Assembly: GCA_963575745.1 (NCBI GenBank)
Contig: CAUYUJ010015756.1
Span: forward strand, 70,001-117,500
DNA length: 47,500 nt
Origin: Prorocentrum cordatum
Lineage: Eukaryota > Sar > Dinophyceae > Prorocentrales > Prorocentraceae
Direction: 5' to 3'
In this document: positions 1-9,006 of the stretch, piece by piece
Position numbering within the stretch: the stretch's first letter is position 1
Layout of the letters: each line of letters starts with the position of its first letter
The notes under the pieces: model-generated
What the model was told of the DNA's origin: nothing
Seen by the model: only the letters and a program-made list of their open reading frames with translations
Database searches by the model: none
Made by a program: the position numbers and the translations under genes

Positions 1-290
1 CCCTCGATCCGTGAAGCTCTTGCAAAGTTTGAAAGCGAATGTGCGCGGCGCTAAGGCGAGAGCAACATTTTGAAAAACGACCCGCCCTCACTCCGAGAAG
101 CTCTTGCATTTTTTTGAAAAGAATGTGCGCGGCGCTCAGGCGAGAGCCACATTTTGAAAACCACCCGCCCTCAATCTGTAAAATCTTGCAAATTTTGAAA
201 ACGAATGTGCGCGGCGCTAAGGCGAGAGCGACATTTTGAAAACCACCCGCCCTCCATCTGTGAAGCTGTTGTCAATTTTTAAGCGTCAGG
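1..290 (+). repeat. 82-84 bp minisatellite, about 3.5 copies
   Basis: The core GCGCGGCGCT starts at 43, 127 and 209 (spacings 84 and 82). Each unit has GAATGTGCGCGGCGCT, then AAGGCGAGAG, then ACATTTTGAAAA and CCGCCCTC. The reverse complement of the same unit occurs at 42925-43190. The open frame through it (39-239) is a by-product of the repeat. Confidence 0.9.
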
Positions 291-464
291 GTCATACATG
301 GTGACGAAGTCTCAGGCGAAACGCCCGGCCCGCCCTAAAAATGGGCCTCGGGGTGCGACAGGGAGGAGTTATCTATATTTATCAGAGTGAGGGGGGCGAA
401 CGGTCGTTCATTGTCCCTGGGTGCGTGGCTGAATCGGAAAGTTGTGGTGAAAATTCTGCTTGTT

Positions 465-467
465 GCG

Positions 468-507
<40 letters not shown>

Positions 508-575
508 GGTTGCTGCTGCTGCTGCTGCTGCTGCTGTTGTTGTTGTTGTTGTTGTTATTATTATTGTTTGTTGTC
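465..575 (+). repeat. TTG/GCT/TTA trinucleotide array
   Basis: An uninterrupted trinucleotide tract of TTG, then GCT, then TTG and TTA triplets. Poly-Leu, poly-Val and poly-Cys frames on both strands come from the array only. Confidence 0.95.
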
Positions 576-1065
576 GTCGTCCCACCCGCGACCCACCCGC
601 GACCCACCCCGCGACCCGCCCCACGACCCACAATGCAATGTATTGTTGTTTGTCGTCGTTAGACCTGCGACCCATCCGCGACACACCACGCGAACCACCC
701 CGCGATCCGCTCCGCGACCCACCCGCGACCCACGCGACACCCACCCGCGACCCACCCCGCTACTCACCTCACGACCCAACCGGGACCCATCCCGCAACAC
801 ACCGCAACTCACCCCACGACCCAACCCACGACCCACCCGCCGCCCAACCCACGACCCACCCGCGACCCACCTTCGACCCAAAAAAAAAACCCCGCGAACC
901 CCCCCGCGACCCACCCGCGACCACCGCGACCCACCCCGCGACCCACCCGTGACCCAACCCGCGACCCACCCGCGACACACCCCGCGACTCACCCGCGACC
1001 CATCCGCGACCCATCCGCAACCCACCCCGCGACCCACCCCGCGACCCACCCTCAAGGGAGAATAA
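575..1065 (+). repeat. CGACCCACC minisatellite
   Basis: Tandem, variable 9-11 bp units built on CGCGACCCACC. Related units return at 1210-1300 after a unique stretch. Long Arg/Pro/Thr-rich open frames on both strands are by-products of the repeat. Confidence 0.9.
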
Positions 1066-1209
1066 ACCACCCAGACCCGACAATTGATGTTTACCAAACG
1101 GCCCTGGGCGCTTACTAAACAGTCCTGCCCTGTTCGATGCATTCCCTCTGTGCGTTTACTAAACGGCTTCGCTTGTCGGGGTGATTATTCTTGGGTGGAT
1201 TTTCTACCC

Positions 1210-1300
1210 TCTACACCCACGACCCACCCGCGACCCAACAGCGACCCACCCGCGACCCATTTGGGACCCACCCGCGACCCACCCGCGACCTACCCACATT
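1210..1300 (+). repeat. CGACCCACC minisatellite, second block
   Basis: About eight degenerate units of the same CGCGACCCACC repeat as at 575-1065. The two blocks are separated by about 145 bases in which GTTTACTAAACGGC-like phrases recur near 1090, 1112 and 1155. Confidence 0.85.
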
Positions 1301-1469
1301 GGTTTAACGAAGAAATCGGCGCCTGCGGCGGGCTCGTTTTATAATTTGTGAAACTTCGGCGCCTGCGGCGGGCCTCGTCAGAGTCTCGCAAACTGCCGAC
1401 GTCCCCACCGCCCCCTCACTCTTATCCGCATCTGCGGGGTGCTACGTAAGGAGAAGGAATGGAGGAGGA

Positions 1470-2100
<631 letters not shown>

Positions 2101-2424
2101 GGGAAGGGAGGGGCCCAGAGGAGGAGACGACGGACCCAGGCCTCTGGCTATCCGAGAAGGTCGCACCGCGGCGTCCTCTCTGCTTCCGGGTGGCTCCCCG
2201 GGAGCCCGTTCGAGTGGGGCTTCAGCAGAGCGGGGAGGGGCGGGGCTGAGGAGCGAATCCGACTGGAAGTCGAGCTCTCCCCAACCCGGGGCCGCCCAGG
2301 GCACGCCTCCTCCGACCCCACCTCTGGCCCCAGCCCCACCGCTGCGCCCCCACGAGCCGGGCGCCGGGGAGGTCAGGAGGCGGTCTCCCTGGAGGGGAAG
2401 CCGCCTCCAGGGAAACCCTTGAGG

Positions 2425-2580
2425 TATCTACAGGATCCCTTCGAAGATCTTCGGGAATCCACCGGATTTCTTCGGGACATCCGTAGGATCCCTTGTGAAA
2501 TGGCTAGGCACACACACATTATGAGGTAAGAATCCAAAGGCCATCCTTAGGATTCCGATGGACGTCTCAGGATTTGTTTG
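2425..2580 (+). repeat. Degenerate AGGATCCC/AGGATTCC motif cluster
   Basis: Phrases such as CAGGATCCCTTCG, CCGTAGGATCCCTT and CTTAGGATTCCGATGG recur at roughly 30-60 base intervals just upstream of enolase. The same motif family forms the palindrome at 5903-5979 and the array at 38660-38935. No function is assigned. Confidence 0.4.
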
Positions 2581-2594
2581 GAACTCTTGAGGGC

Positions 2595-2616
2595 TCTACA
2601 GCAATTTTGGCCCAGG
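2595..2616 (+). promoter_or_regulatory. Candidate relict dinoflagellate spliced leader upstream of enolase
   Basis: Aligned without gaps, these 22 bases match the known 22-nt dinoflagellate spliced-leader consensus at 16 positions, including an uninterrupted ATTTTGGC core and flanking AGC and CA. It lies 74 bases upstream of the enolase ATG and upstream of two pyrimidine-rich AG acceptors. A degraded leader in this position is what remains when a trans-spliced mRNA is reverse-transcribed and reinserted, a process described for dinoflagellate genes. The match is imperfect, so chance is not excluded. Confidence 0.55.
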
Positions 2617-2660
2617 TATTCTTTTGCCCCATCCTGCACCAGCTCTCCTCTGGTGCATTG

Positions 2661-2675
2661 CGTGCCCCCCCCCAG
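2661..2675 (+). promoter_or_regulatory. Likely trans-splice acceptor of enolase
   Basis: A run of nine C residues followed by AG (2674-2675) lies 14 bases before the enolase ATG. Dinoflagellate mRNAs receive a spliced leader at such pyrimidine-rich AG sites. Use of this site would leave a 14-base gene-specific 5' UTR and would remove the open 22-codon extension, which supports the ATG at 2690. A weaker alternative acceptor is the CACCAG ending at 2642. Confidence 0.5.
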
Positions 2676-2689
2676 TCGAACAGAGCCAA

Positions 2690-4039
2690 ATGCCGATCAC
2701 GAAGGTCACCGCCCGGCAGATCTTCGACTCGCGGGGGAACCCCACCGTGGAGTGCGACGTGACGACGGCGAACGGGACCTTCCGTGCCGCCGTACCATCT
2801 GGGGCGTCCACGGGCATCTACGAGGCGCTGGAGATGCGTGACGGGGTCAAGGCCGATTACATGGGGAAGGGCGTGCTCAAAGCCGTCGAGAATGTGAAGA
2901 CAGTGATCTCAGCAGGAATCAGCGGCATGGACGAGGCGGACCAGAAGGCCGTGGATAAGAAAATGGTGGAGGAGTTGGACGGTTCTGTCAACGAGTGGGG
3001 CTGGAGCAAGGCAAAGCTTGGCGCCAATGCTATCCTTGCCGTCTCCATGGCCGTGTGTAAGGCGGGTGCCGCCGCGAAGAAGGTGCCGCTGTACGAGCAC
3101 ATCGCGGCGCTGGCCGGGAACTCGACGGAGGAGATGTACCTCCCAGTCCCTGCTTTCAACATCATCAACGGGGGTTCTCATGCTGGCAACAAGTTGGCAA
3201 TGCAGGAGTTCATGATCCTTCCTGTGGGTGCGAAGTCTTTCACCGAGGCCATGAAGATGGGAAGCGAAGTCTACCACCACCTCAAGGCCGTCATTAAGAA
3301 AAAGTATGGACAGGACGCTTGCAACGTGGGCGACGAAGGTGGCTTCGCACCGAACATCTTGGCCAACGAGGAGGGCCTTAACCTTGTAGTCGAGGCCATC
3401 GAGAAGGCTGGCTACACAGGGAAGGTGAAGATCGGCATGGACGTGGCGGCGTCCGAATTCTACACCGATGACAAGATGTATGACCTGGATTTCAAGACCG
3501 AGGGGGACGCCAAGGACAAGTCGCAGAAAATATCCGGTGATAAGCTCACCGACATGTACAAAAGCTTCTGCGCGAATTACCCCGTCATCTCCATAGAGGA
3601 CCCTTTCGATCAGGACGACTTCGACGCCTACGGCAAAATGACCGCATCGCTCGGGGAGACGTGCCAGATCGTGGGCGACGACCTGCTGGTCACGAATCCC
3701 AAGCGCGTCCAGAAGGCGATCGACGAGAAGGCCTGCAACGCGCTGCTGCTGAAGGTGAACCAGATCGGCTCGGTGTCGGAGTCCATCGAGGCGGTGGCCC
3801 TGGCCAAGTCGGCCGGCTGGGGCGTCATGACCAGCCACCGGAGCGGCGAGACGGAGGACTCCTTCATCGCGGACCTGGCGGTCGGACTGGGCACAGGCCA
3901 GATCAAGACGGGGGCGCCGTGCCGCTCCGAGCGGCTGGCGAAGTACAACCAGCTCCTCCGCATCGAGGAGGAGCTCGGCGCGAAGGGGAGGTACACCGGC
4001 GGCGACTACAGGCTGCCGAAGGTGCGCCGCTCGAGCTGA
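2690..4039 (+). CDS. ENO: Enolase (2-phospho-D-glycerate hydro-lyase), complete, intronless
   Basis: The cytosolic glycolytic enzyme that interconverts 2-phosphoglycerate and phosphoenolpyruvate. The frame from this ATG gives 449 residues, close to the usual 430-450, with no intron. Visible motifs: loop SGASTG (37-42), GGSHAGN (161-167, His164), MQEF (Glu173), GDEGGFAP (Glu216), the Mg2+ ligands Asp251 (GMDVAASEF), Glu303 (SIEDPF) and Asp330 (GDDLLVTN), catalytic Lys355 ([10 protein letters not shown]), SHRSGETED (His383) and Lys406 (IKTGAP). All expected active-site residues are present. An EWGWS insertion (102-106), absent from yeast and animal enolases but known in plants and alveolates, supports an alveolate. 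The ATG is chosen because [19 protein letters not shown] is the family N-terminus; the frame stays open 22 codons upstream, but that part spans a polypyrimidine tract and has no family resemblance. The C-terminus (KVRRSS) is slightly longer than usual. A single copy is seen, although dinoflagellate housekeeping genes are often in tandem arrays. Confidence 0.97.
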   Translation: MPITKVTARQIFDSRGNPTVECDVTTANGTFRAAVPSGASTGIYEALEMRDGVKADYMGKGVLKAVENVKTVISAGISGMDEADQKAVDKKMVEELDGSVNEWGWSKAKLGANAILAVSMAVCKAGAAAKKVPLYEHIAALAGNSTEEMYLPVPAFNIINGGSHAGNKLAMQEFMILPVGAKSFTEAMKMGSEVYHHLKAVIKKKYGQDACNVGDEGGFAPNILANEEGLNLVVEAIEKAGYTGKVKIGMDVAASEFYTDDKMYDLDFKTEGDAKDKSQKISGDKLTDMYKSFCANYPVISIEDPFDQDDFDAYGKMTASLGETCQIVGDDLLVTNPKRVQKAIDEKACNALLLKVNQIGSVSESIEAVALAKSAGWGVMTSHRSGETEDSFIADLAVGLGTGQIKTGAPCRSERLAKYNQLLRIEEELGAKGRYTGGDYRLPKVRRSS

Positions 4040-4486
4040 GGGGCCCCTCGCGCGAGAGTCCGTGCGCAGGCCGAGGCTCGCACACGGCGCCGCGGGGCAG
4101 CACAGTGCTCTCAGGGGCGCCGATCCAAGGAGGGGAGTGGCCCCATGGCGGGGGGGGGGCAGGCATCGGCTCGATGATCCTCTCTGCGTGCGTTAGCCCA
4201 ACGTGCGTTTACTGTGTTCGGCCTATGTTGGCCATCCCCTGAGGTCCGGCGTTGCGAAGAACTTGCAACAGCACCTGAGCCCCTGGCCCGATCTTTCTGC
4301 GTCGTTTCTCGAGCCGCACCGATCTGCGAGGTGCCTAGGGCTCGAACCGGCCGGAAACGCCCGTTTCGAAAAAAATAGCAACGCCAGGCTCTCAGGGTCG
4401 TTGCACCACCGTCGAGATGTGGAAGGCTTCGGTGGACCAGCACACGCTGGCGCCAGCACACGTTCTGAGGATCATCGGCCAGCCTC
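4040..4486. other. Enolase 3' flank, no feature recognised
   Basis: About 450 bases follow the enolase stop with no second enolase copy, no AATAAA signal and no recognisable gene. Absence of AATAAA is not informative in dinoflagellates. Confidence 0.5.
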
Positions 4487-4649
4487 AAGTCGGGCCTGTC
4501 CCTCTACAGGTTGAGAATATTCAAAAGTAGTAAACAGAAACCGTCAGGTGGCGATTTTTTTTAACTACCTCTGGGCATGTCTGGAGTATTTTTTTGACTG
4601 TTTCTAATGTTTCTTCCAAAACCCCCTTGTAGGGGGACAGGCCCGACTT
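4487..4649. mobile_element. MITE-like element with 24-bp terminal inverted repeats
   Basis: The left end (4487-4510) begins AAGTCGGGCCTGTCCC. The right end (4626-4649) is its reverse complement except for two bases. The 163-bp element has an AT-rich, T-run-containing core and no coding capacity. The same ends occur at 4679-4887 and, degraded, at 39674-39813, so this is a dispersed family. Known families of short non-autonomous DNA elements look like this; the transposase source is not in the window. Confidence 0.65.
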
Positions 4650-4678
4650 ACGGCCAGCCCCCCCGATCGCCCTTGCAT

Positions 4679-4887
4679 TAAGTCGGGCCTGTCCCCCTGG
4701 AGGGGGATTTTCCACGAAAAATAAGAAATACCCCCAAAACAAAAAAAAAATAGTCCAAACATAGTCCGGGGACTGTTTTCTGAGCATTCCTTGACCTTCT
4801 TGGGGCGTTTTTGGGGTATTTTTTCAAATTTTTCGTCGAACATCTGTCCCCCTACAGGAAGGATCCCTGTAGGGGGACAGGCCCCAC
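4679..4887. mobile_element. Second MITE-like element of the same family
   Basis: The left end (from 4679) is AAGTCGGGCCTGTCCCCCT and the right end (4864-4887) is a close reverse complement. The AT-rich core has short A and T runs. Within the right half, 4844-4858 and 4866-4880 form a perfect 15-bp inverted repeat with a 7-base loop, as if the terminal sequence had been duplicated in inverted form. Confidence 0.6.
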
Positions 4888-5026
4888 CTACACCCTGGCA
4901 TCGCAGTCGGGGCCCGCCCGGGGTCCGCGCCCCGCCCGGGAGCAGCCAGAGGAGCGTGGGGCTCCCCGTCGGGGGCCTGCGCTGCCGACCGGTCGGCGGC
5001 GCATCCTCGATTCCAGGAGGCGGAGG

Positions 5027-5115
5027 AGGAGGGCGAGGAGGAGGAGGAGGAGGAGGAGGAGGAGGAGGAGGAGGAGGAGGAGGAGGAGGAGGAGGAGGAG
5101 GAGGAGGAGGAGGAG
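5027..5115 (+). repeat. GAG trinucleotide array
   Basis: About 28 GAG/GGA triplets, nearly perfect. Poly-Gly, poly-Arg and poly-Ser frames here are by-products. Confidence 0.95.
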
Positions 5116-5835
5116 TGCGCCCCCCTGAGCCGGCCCCCCCCCTGTCGGCTCCCCTCTCCAGCCTTCAGTCGGGGAAACATCAGGACTCGAGTGCGCCGGA
5201 ACTCGGCTTTGCCGACGCTGCTCGACGAGCGCGTCCTGGGTGTTGACGGTCCAGTCTTCGCGGGACGTTTGCAGCAGGAGCTTCCATTTTCAGACTGGGT
5301 CTCGTCATGTGCATGACGAGCCGGTCAGGCCAACCCGAGTCTCCCGAACCCGAGTCTTGCGTCTCCCCGATTCTGGTTGGGCAAATCTTCTGCCGACGTC
5401 GCGCAGCCTTCACCCTCTCTTCCTAATTTGCCGACCGGGTGCCTTGGGAACCATTCTGTGGCCAGCCCTGGGGGCAGTTTTTCATCGCGCATGATGGTCT
5501 TCCCAGCGTTTCCTAGCTAGTTTCTCGGGAGAGTCTCCCGACCCCAGTAGAGCTGGGTGTGCGGTTACACCTCTCTCCTGGCGTTTGCACATTGAGAGAT
5601 CGTTGTGCCGACGAAAAGAAGGCCCGCCCCGGGGAACGGGGGGGTCGACCTTTTGAGGTCTGAAGTCCTTCCCCAGGACTCGTTCTCGATTCTGAGTGTT
5701 TTTTTGAAGGTCAAGGATTGCCAACGACCTTCCGTAGTTTTGGTGTTGTCGTTTGATTCTCGCAAGGCGAAGGTATGGGTATCGGCGATGTGGCTCGATG
5801 TGGAAACCGATTTTTGTCCCTGCCGACGTCGTCGA
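5116..5835. other. Stretch without recognised gene
   Basis: Mixed-composition DNA with several 80-160 codon open frames on both strands. None has a family motif I recognise, and they overlap each other. Confidence 0.5.
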
Positions 5836-5902
5836 TGCATCGTTGACCTCGCCAGTGCATCGCTGGTGCATCGCCGATGCATCGACGATGCACTAGGATG
5901 GC

Positions 5903-5979
5903 ATCCCCTAGGATCCCATACGGACTGTATAGGATCCGTATGGGATCCTATACAGTCCGTATAGGATCCGTAGGGGATC
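5903..5979. repeat. Strong palindrome built on GGATCC
   Basis: Arms 5911-5937 and 5943-5969 are inverted copies matching at 26 of 27 positions, with a 5-base spacer. The symmetry extends outward through ATCCCCTA on the left and TAGGGGAT on the right with one bulged base. It could extrude a long hairpin. It is preceded at 5836-5890 by several short ATGCAT palindromes. Confidence 0.85.
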
Positions 5980-6065
5980 CCATACAGTGGGAGCTCCCGT
6001 AGGGTCACACACCCCCCACCTGCCCGCGCAACGGAACACAACGCAACAGAGGCTGCTCATACAGC

Positions 6066-6094
6066 CGTGTTGCGTTGCGTTGCGTTGCGTTGCG
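6066..6094 (+). repeat. TTGCG pentanucleotide array
   Basis: About five tandem TTGCG units, with an inverted partner (ACAACGCAAC) about 30 bases upstream. It is followed by a long G run at 6096-6117. Confidence 0.7.
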
Positions 6095-6206
6095 GGGGGG
6101 TGGGGGGGGGGGGGGGGTCCTGGTACACCAGTGGGTTGTTTCGCTACATGGAGCAAAACAGCGAACTGGTGGACCGGCTCCGGGTACACCAGCAGGTTGT
6201 TTTGCC

Positions 6207-6207
<1 letters not shown>

Positions 6208-6284
<77 letters not shown>

Positions 6285-6343
6285 GTTGTTTGTCGTTGAT
6301 GTTTGTTGTTGTTGTTGTTGTTGTTGTTGCTGTTGTTGTTGTT

Positions 6344-6395
<52 letters not shown>

Positions 6396-6412
6396 GTGTC
6401 GTTGTCGTTGTC

Positions 6413-6463
<51 letters not shown>

Positions 6464-6464
6464 G
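6208..6464 (+). repeat. Long TTG trinucleotide array
   Basis: About 250 bases of TTG triplets with scattered GTC and single-base interruptions. It leads directly into the 5' core of the first repeat module. Poly-Val, poly-Leu, poly-Cys and poly-Thr frames are by-products. Confidence 0.95.
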
Positions 6465-8013
6465 AAACTCCCATTCTTGAAAAATAATTATTGTTGATCC
6501 TCCCCACCGGTGCACATTGTTTTTTTCAATTGAAGTGCCCCCCCCGGGGCTCGCACCTTGTTTTTTGTCCAGGAAAGTCTTCCTCCTCAAACTGGCCCCT
6601 GGCCCCCGGGTTACAACAACAACGGCTCCCGCCTGAGACTTCCTTACAAATTAGCCAGGACCCCCGCTCCCGCCCGAGACTTCCTCGCATTTTATTCAAG
6701 AATCGCGCTCTTGCTTGGGACTTCCTTACGATTTATTCAGGAATCGCTCCTCCGGCGCTCTGGAGTCGCGCTCTCGCTGGAGACTTGCTTGCAATGTACT
6801 GAAGAATAGCGCCCTTGCGTTGGAATTTCTTGCAATTTACTCCAGCGCCGCGCTCCCGACACCCAGGCACCCAGGAGTCGCGCTCACGCTTAGGACTCCT
6901 TCACAGATTACCTAGGAATCGGGATCTCGCTGCCCTTCGTGGCCCCGTTGCAGCCCTTCGTGGCCCCCTCGCTTTGTTTCGTGGCCCCGTTGCAGCCCTT
7001 CGTGGCCCCCTCGCTGCCCTTTCGTGGCCCCGTTGCAGCCCCTCGTGGCCTCCTCGTTGCCCTTCGTGGCCCCGTTGCAGCCCTTCGTGGCCCCCTCGCT
7101 TTGTTTCGTGGCCCCGTTGCAGCCTTTCGTGGCCCCCTCGCTGCCCTTCGTGGCCCCGTTGCAGCCCTTCGTGGCCTCGTTGCAGCCCTTCGTGGCCCCC
7201 TCGCTGCCCTTCGTGGCCCCGTTGCAGCCCTTCGTGGCCCCCTCGCTTTGTTTCGTGGCCCCATATATGTATGCCCTCCGTGGCCCCCGCTCGTTCGCGC
7301 CCGTGGTGGCCCCATGTGCATGCCCTTCGGGGCCCCGCTGTCGCCCTTCGTGGCCCCCTCGATGTCTCGTGTCCGTTGCTGCCTCAGTGCCCCGTCGTAA
7401 CTCCGCGGCAAATACGTATGCCTTGGCCCCGCTGTTCGCGCCCGTTGTGGCCTCATGTGCATGCCCTTCGTGGCCCCGCTTTCGCCGTTTGAGGCCCCCT
7501 CATTGTCCTACGTGGCCCAGTTGCTACCCTCAGTGGCCCCATCGTTGCTTTCTGTGGCCCCGCATTATCTGCCCTTCGTGGCCCCCGCTCGTTCGCGCTC
7601 TTCGTGGCCCCATACGCATTCCCTTCGTGTCCCCGCTGTCGCCCTTCGTGGCCTACTTCGTGCCCTTCGTGGCCCTGCTGTCGTTCTCTCTCGCTCTCGC
7701 CTTCGCTCGTCGTCGTCGCCGTCGTCGTCGTTGCCGTCGTCGTCGACGTCGTCGTCGTCGTCGTGGTCGGTCCCCTGTCCGTCCCTCTTGGGGTCGGGTC
7801 GACGGTCCGCGGCCGCCCCGCCGATCAGCGCTGCCGCTGCCAGGCCGACGGTCCGCGGCCGCCCCGCCGCTTGCCGGGGCCCGGCCTGCAGGGAAGAAAG
7901 GTGTACCGCCCAAAAGGGGTTCGATCGAAGAAAACAGGGCGAGTATCGAGGGTATGGGAAATGCGCGTTATTGGACACTCGAGCAGATAAGGACGAACAG
8001 TCTTAACATGATT
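6465..8013 (+). repeat. Module type A/G (CCTTCGTGGCC module), copy 1
   Basis: 5' core (ATAATTATTGTTGATCC, CAATTGAAGTGCC), then a degenerate 45-bp repeat (TTATTCAGGAATCGCGCTC), then a 21-bp array CCCTTCGTGGCCCCGTTGCAG (about 6930-7260) with decayed units to 7670, then a GTC run, a duplicated GACGGTCCGCGGCCGCC, and the 3' core (GGTATCGAGGGTTTGGG-like, AGCAGATAAGGACGAAC). The long FVAPLQPFVAPSL-type frames are by-products of the array. Confidence 0.85.
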
Positions 8014-8214
8014 GCTGTTGTTGTTGTTGTTGGGTTTTTGCTGTTGTTGTTGTTTGGTTGTGTTGTTGTGCTTGCCGTCGTCGTCGTCGTGGTTGCTGTT
8101 GTTGCTGTTGCTGTTGTTCTTGTTGGTGTGGTTATTGTTGGTGTTGTTGTTGCTGCTGCTGCTGTTGTTGTTGGTGTTGTCGTTGCTGTTGTCGTGGTTG
8201 TTGTTGTCGTTGTT
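8014..8214 (+). repeat. TTG/GCT/GTC array between modules, unit 1
   Basis: Imperfect trinucleotide array with several GTC runs. It joins the 3' core of the preceding module to the 5' core of the next. Copies lie at 17725-17925 and 27375-27579. Confidence 0.9.
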
Positions 8215-8960
8215 GAATTCTCACTGCTTGAGGATAATTGCTGTTGATCCTCCCCTCGGGTAACCATTGCATTTTTTACGAAAGTTCACCTTACACGGTT
8301 TTTTTTGTACAAGGGACAATGTGGTGTCACCAAGCTAGGTTGTCGACCCCTGGTTTGCGACAACAGTGGCTCCCGCCTGATACGTCCTCACAATGTATTC
8401 CCAATCGCGCTCTCGCGCAGGACTTCCTCACAATGTATACAGAGCTCGCGCTCTTGCGCGGCACTTCCTCACAATTCATTCAGACGCCGCGCCCTCGACA
8501 CCGAGCAATCACGCTTTCGCTGTGGATGTCCGCACGATTTATTTGGGAATCGCGCTATCGCTCGCGACTTCCTCGCGATTCATGCAGGACGCACGCTTCA
8601 GCAACCCGCCTGCTCGACCTGGCCGCCTGGGCCCTCCTTCCCGACTCGCCCTGTAGGGTCTACCCGTCCGATCTGCACGTCTGGTTCTGCCACGTGTTTT
8701 TTTTTCCCCCTGGCCCCCCTCCTGTGCTTCTCTCTCTCTCTCTCTCTCGTGCTCCATCCTCCTCCCTCCCCTTTTGTCCCTTCCTTCCATCCGTCCTCTC
8801 TTCCCCTGCCTCAGGGGCTGCACGAAATACACGTTGCGGGTAAGGAAGGTATACACATAAGGGAGGTACGGCCGCAGACGAAGAGAGCGGACATCAAGGG
8901 TTCGGGATACACGTGCTGAGTGGCACGCGAGCAGATAAGAGCGTGGAGTATTAACATTGT
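8215..8960 (+). repeat. Module type C/E (CT-rich module), copy 1
   Basis: 5' core (GATAATTGCTGTTGATCC, then CGGGTAACCATTGCATTTT), the 45-bp degenerate repeat with CTTCCTCACAATGTATTC, a stretch CTTCAGCAACCCGCCTGCTC, a CT dinucleotide tract, CTGCCTCAGGGGCTGCACGA, and the 3' core (AAGGGTTCGGGATACACGTG, GAGCAGATAAGAGCG) ending in a short TTG array. No coding evidence. Confidence 0.85.
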
Positions 8961-9006
8961 TGTAGTTGCTGCTGCTGTTGCTGTTGTTGCTGTTATTGGT
9001 GTTGTA

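Noticed and set aside
341-1142. Several 90-200 codon frames on both strands rich in Val, Ala, Cys, Thr, Asn, or Arg/Pro
   Set aside because: They are translations of TTG and CGACCCACC arrays and overlap in all phases.
2624-2689. 22-codon N-terminal extension of enolase as a targeting peptide
   Set aside because: It spans the polypyrimidine tract and probable splice acceptor, has no signal or transit-peptide character beyond a few hydrophobic residues, and the family N-terminus starts at 2690.
2909-3838. 309-codon frame on the minus strand inside enolase
   Set aside because: Shadow of the high-GC enolase coding strand.
7024-8247. 407-codon frame (and 436-, 448- and 451-codon relatives at 12344, 22124 and 31849)
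   Set aside because: FVAPLQPFVAPSL repeats come from the 21-bp CCTTCGTGGCC array, and the frames run through microsatellites and change with array length.
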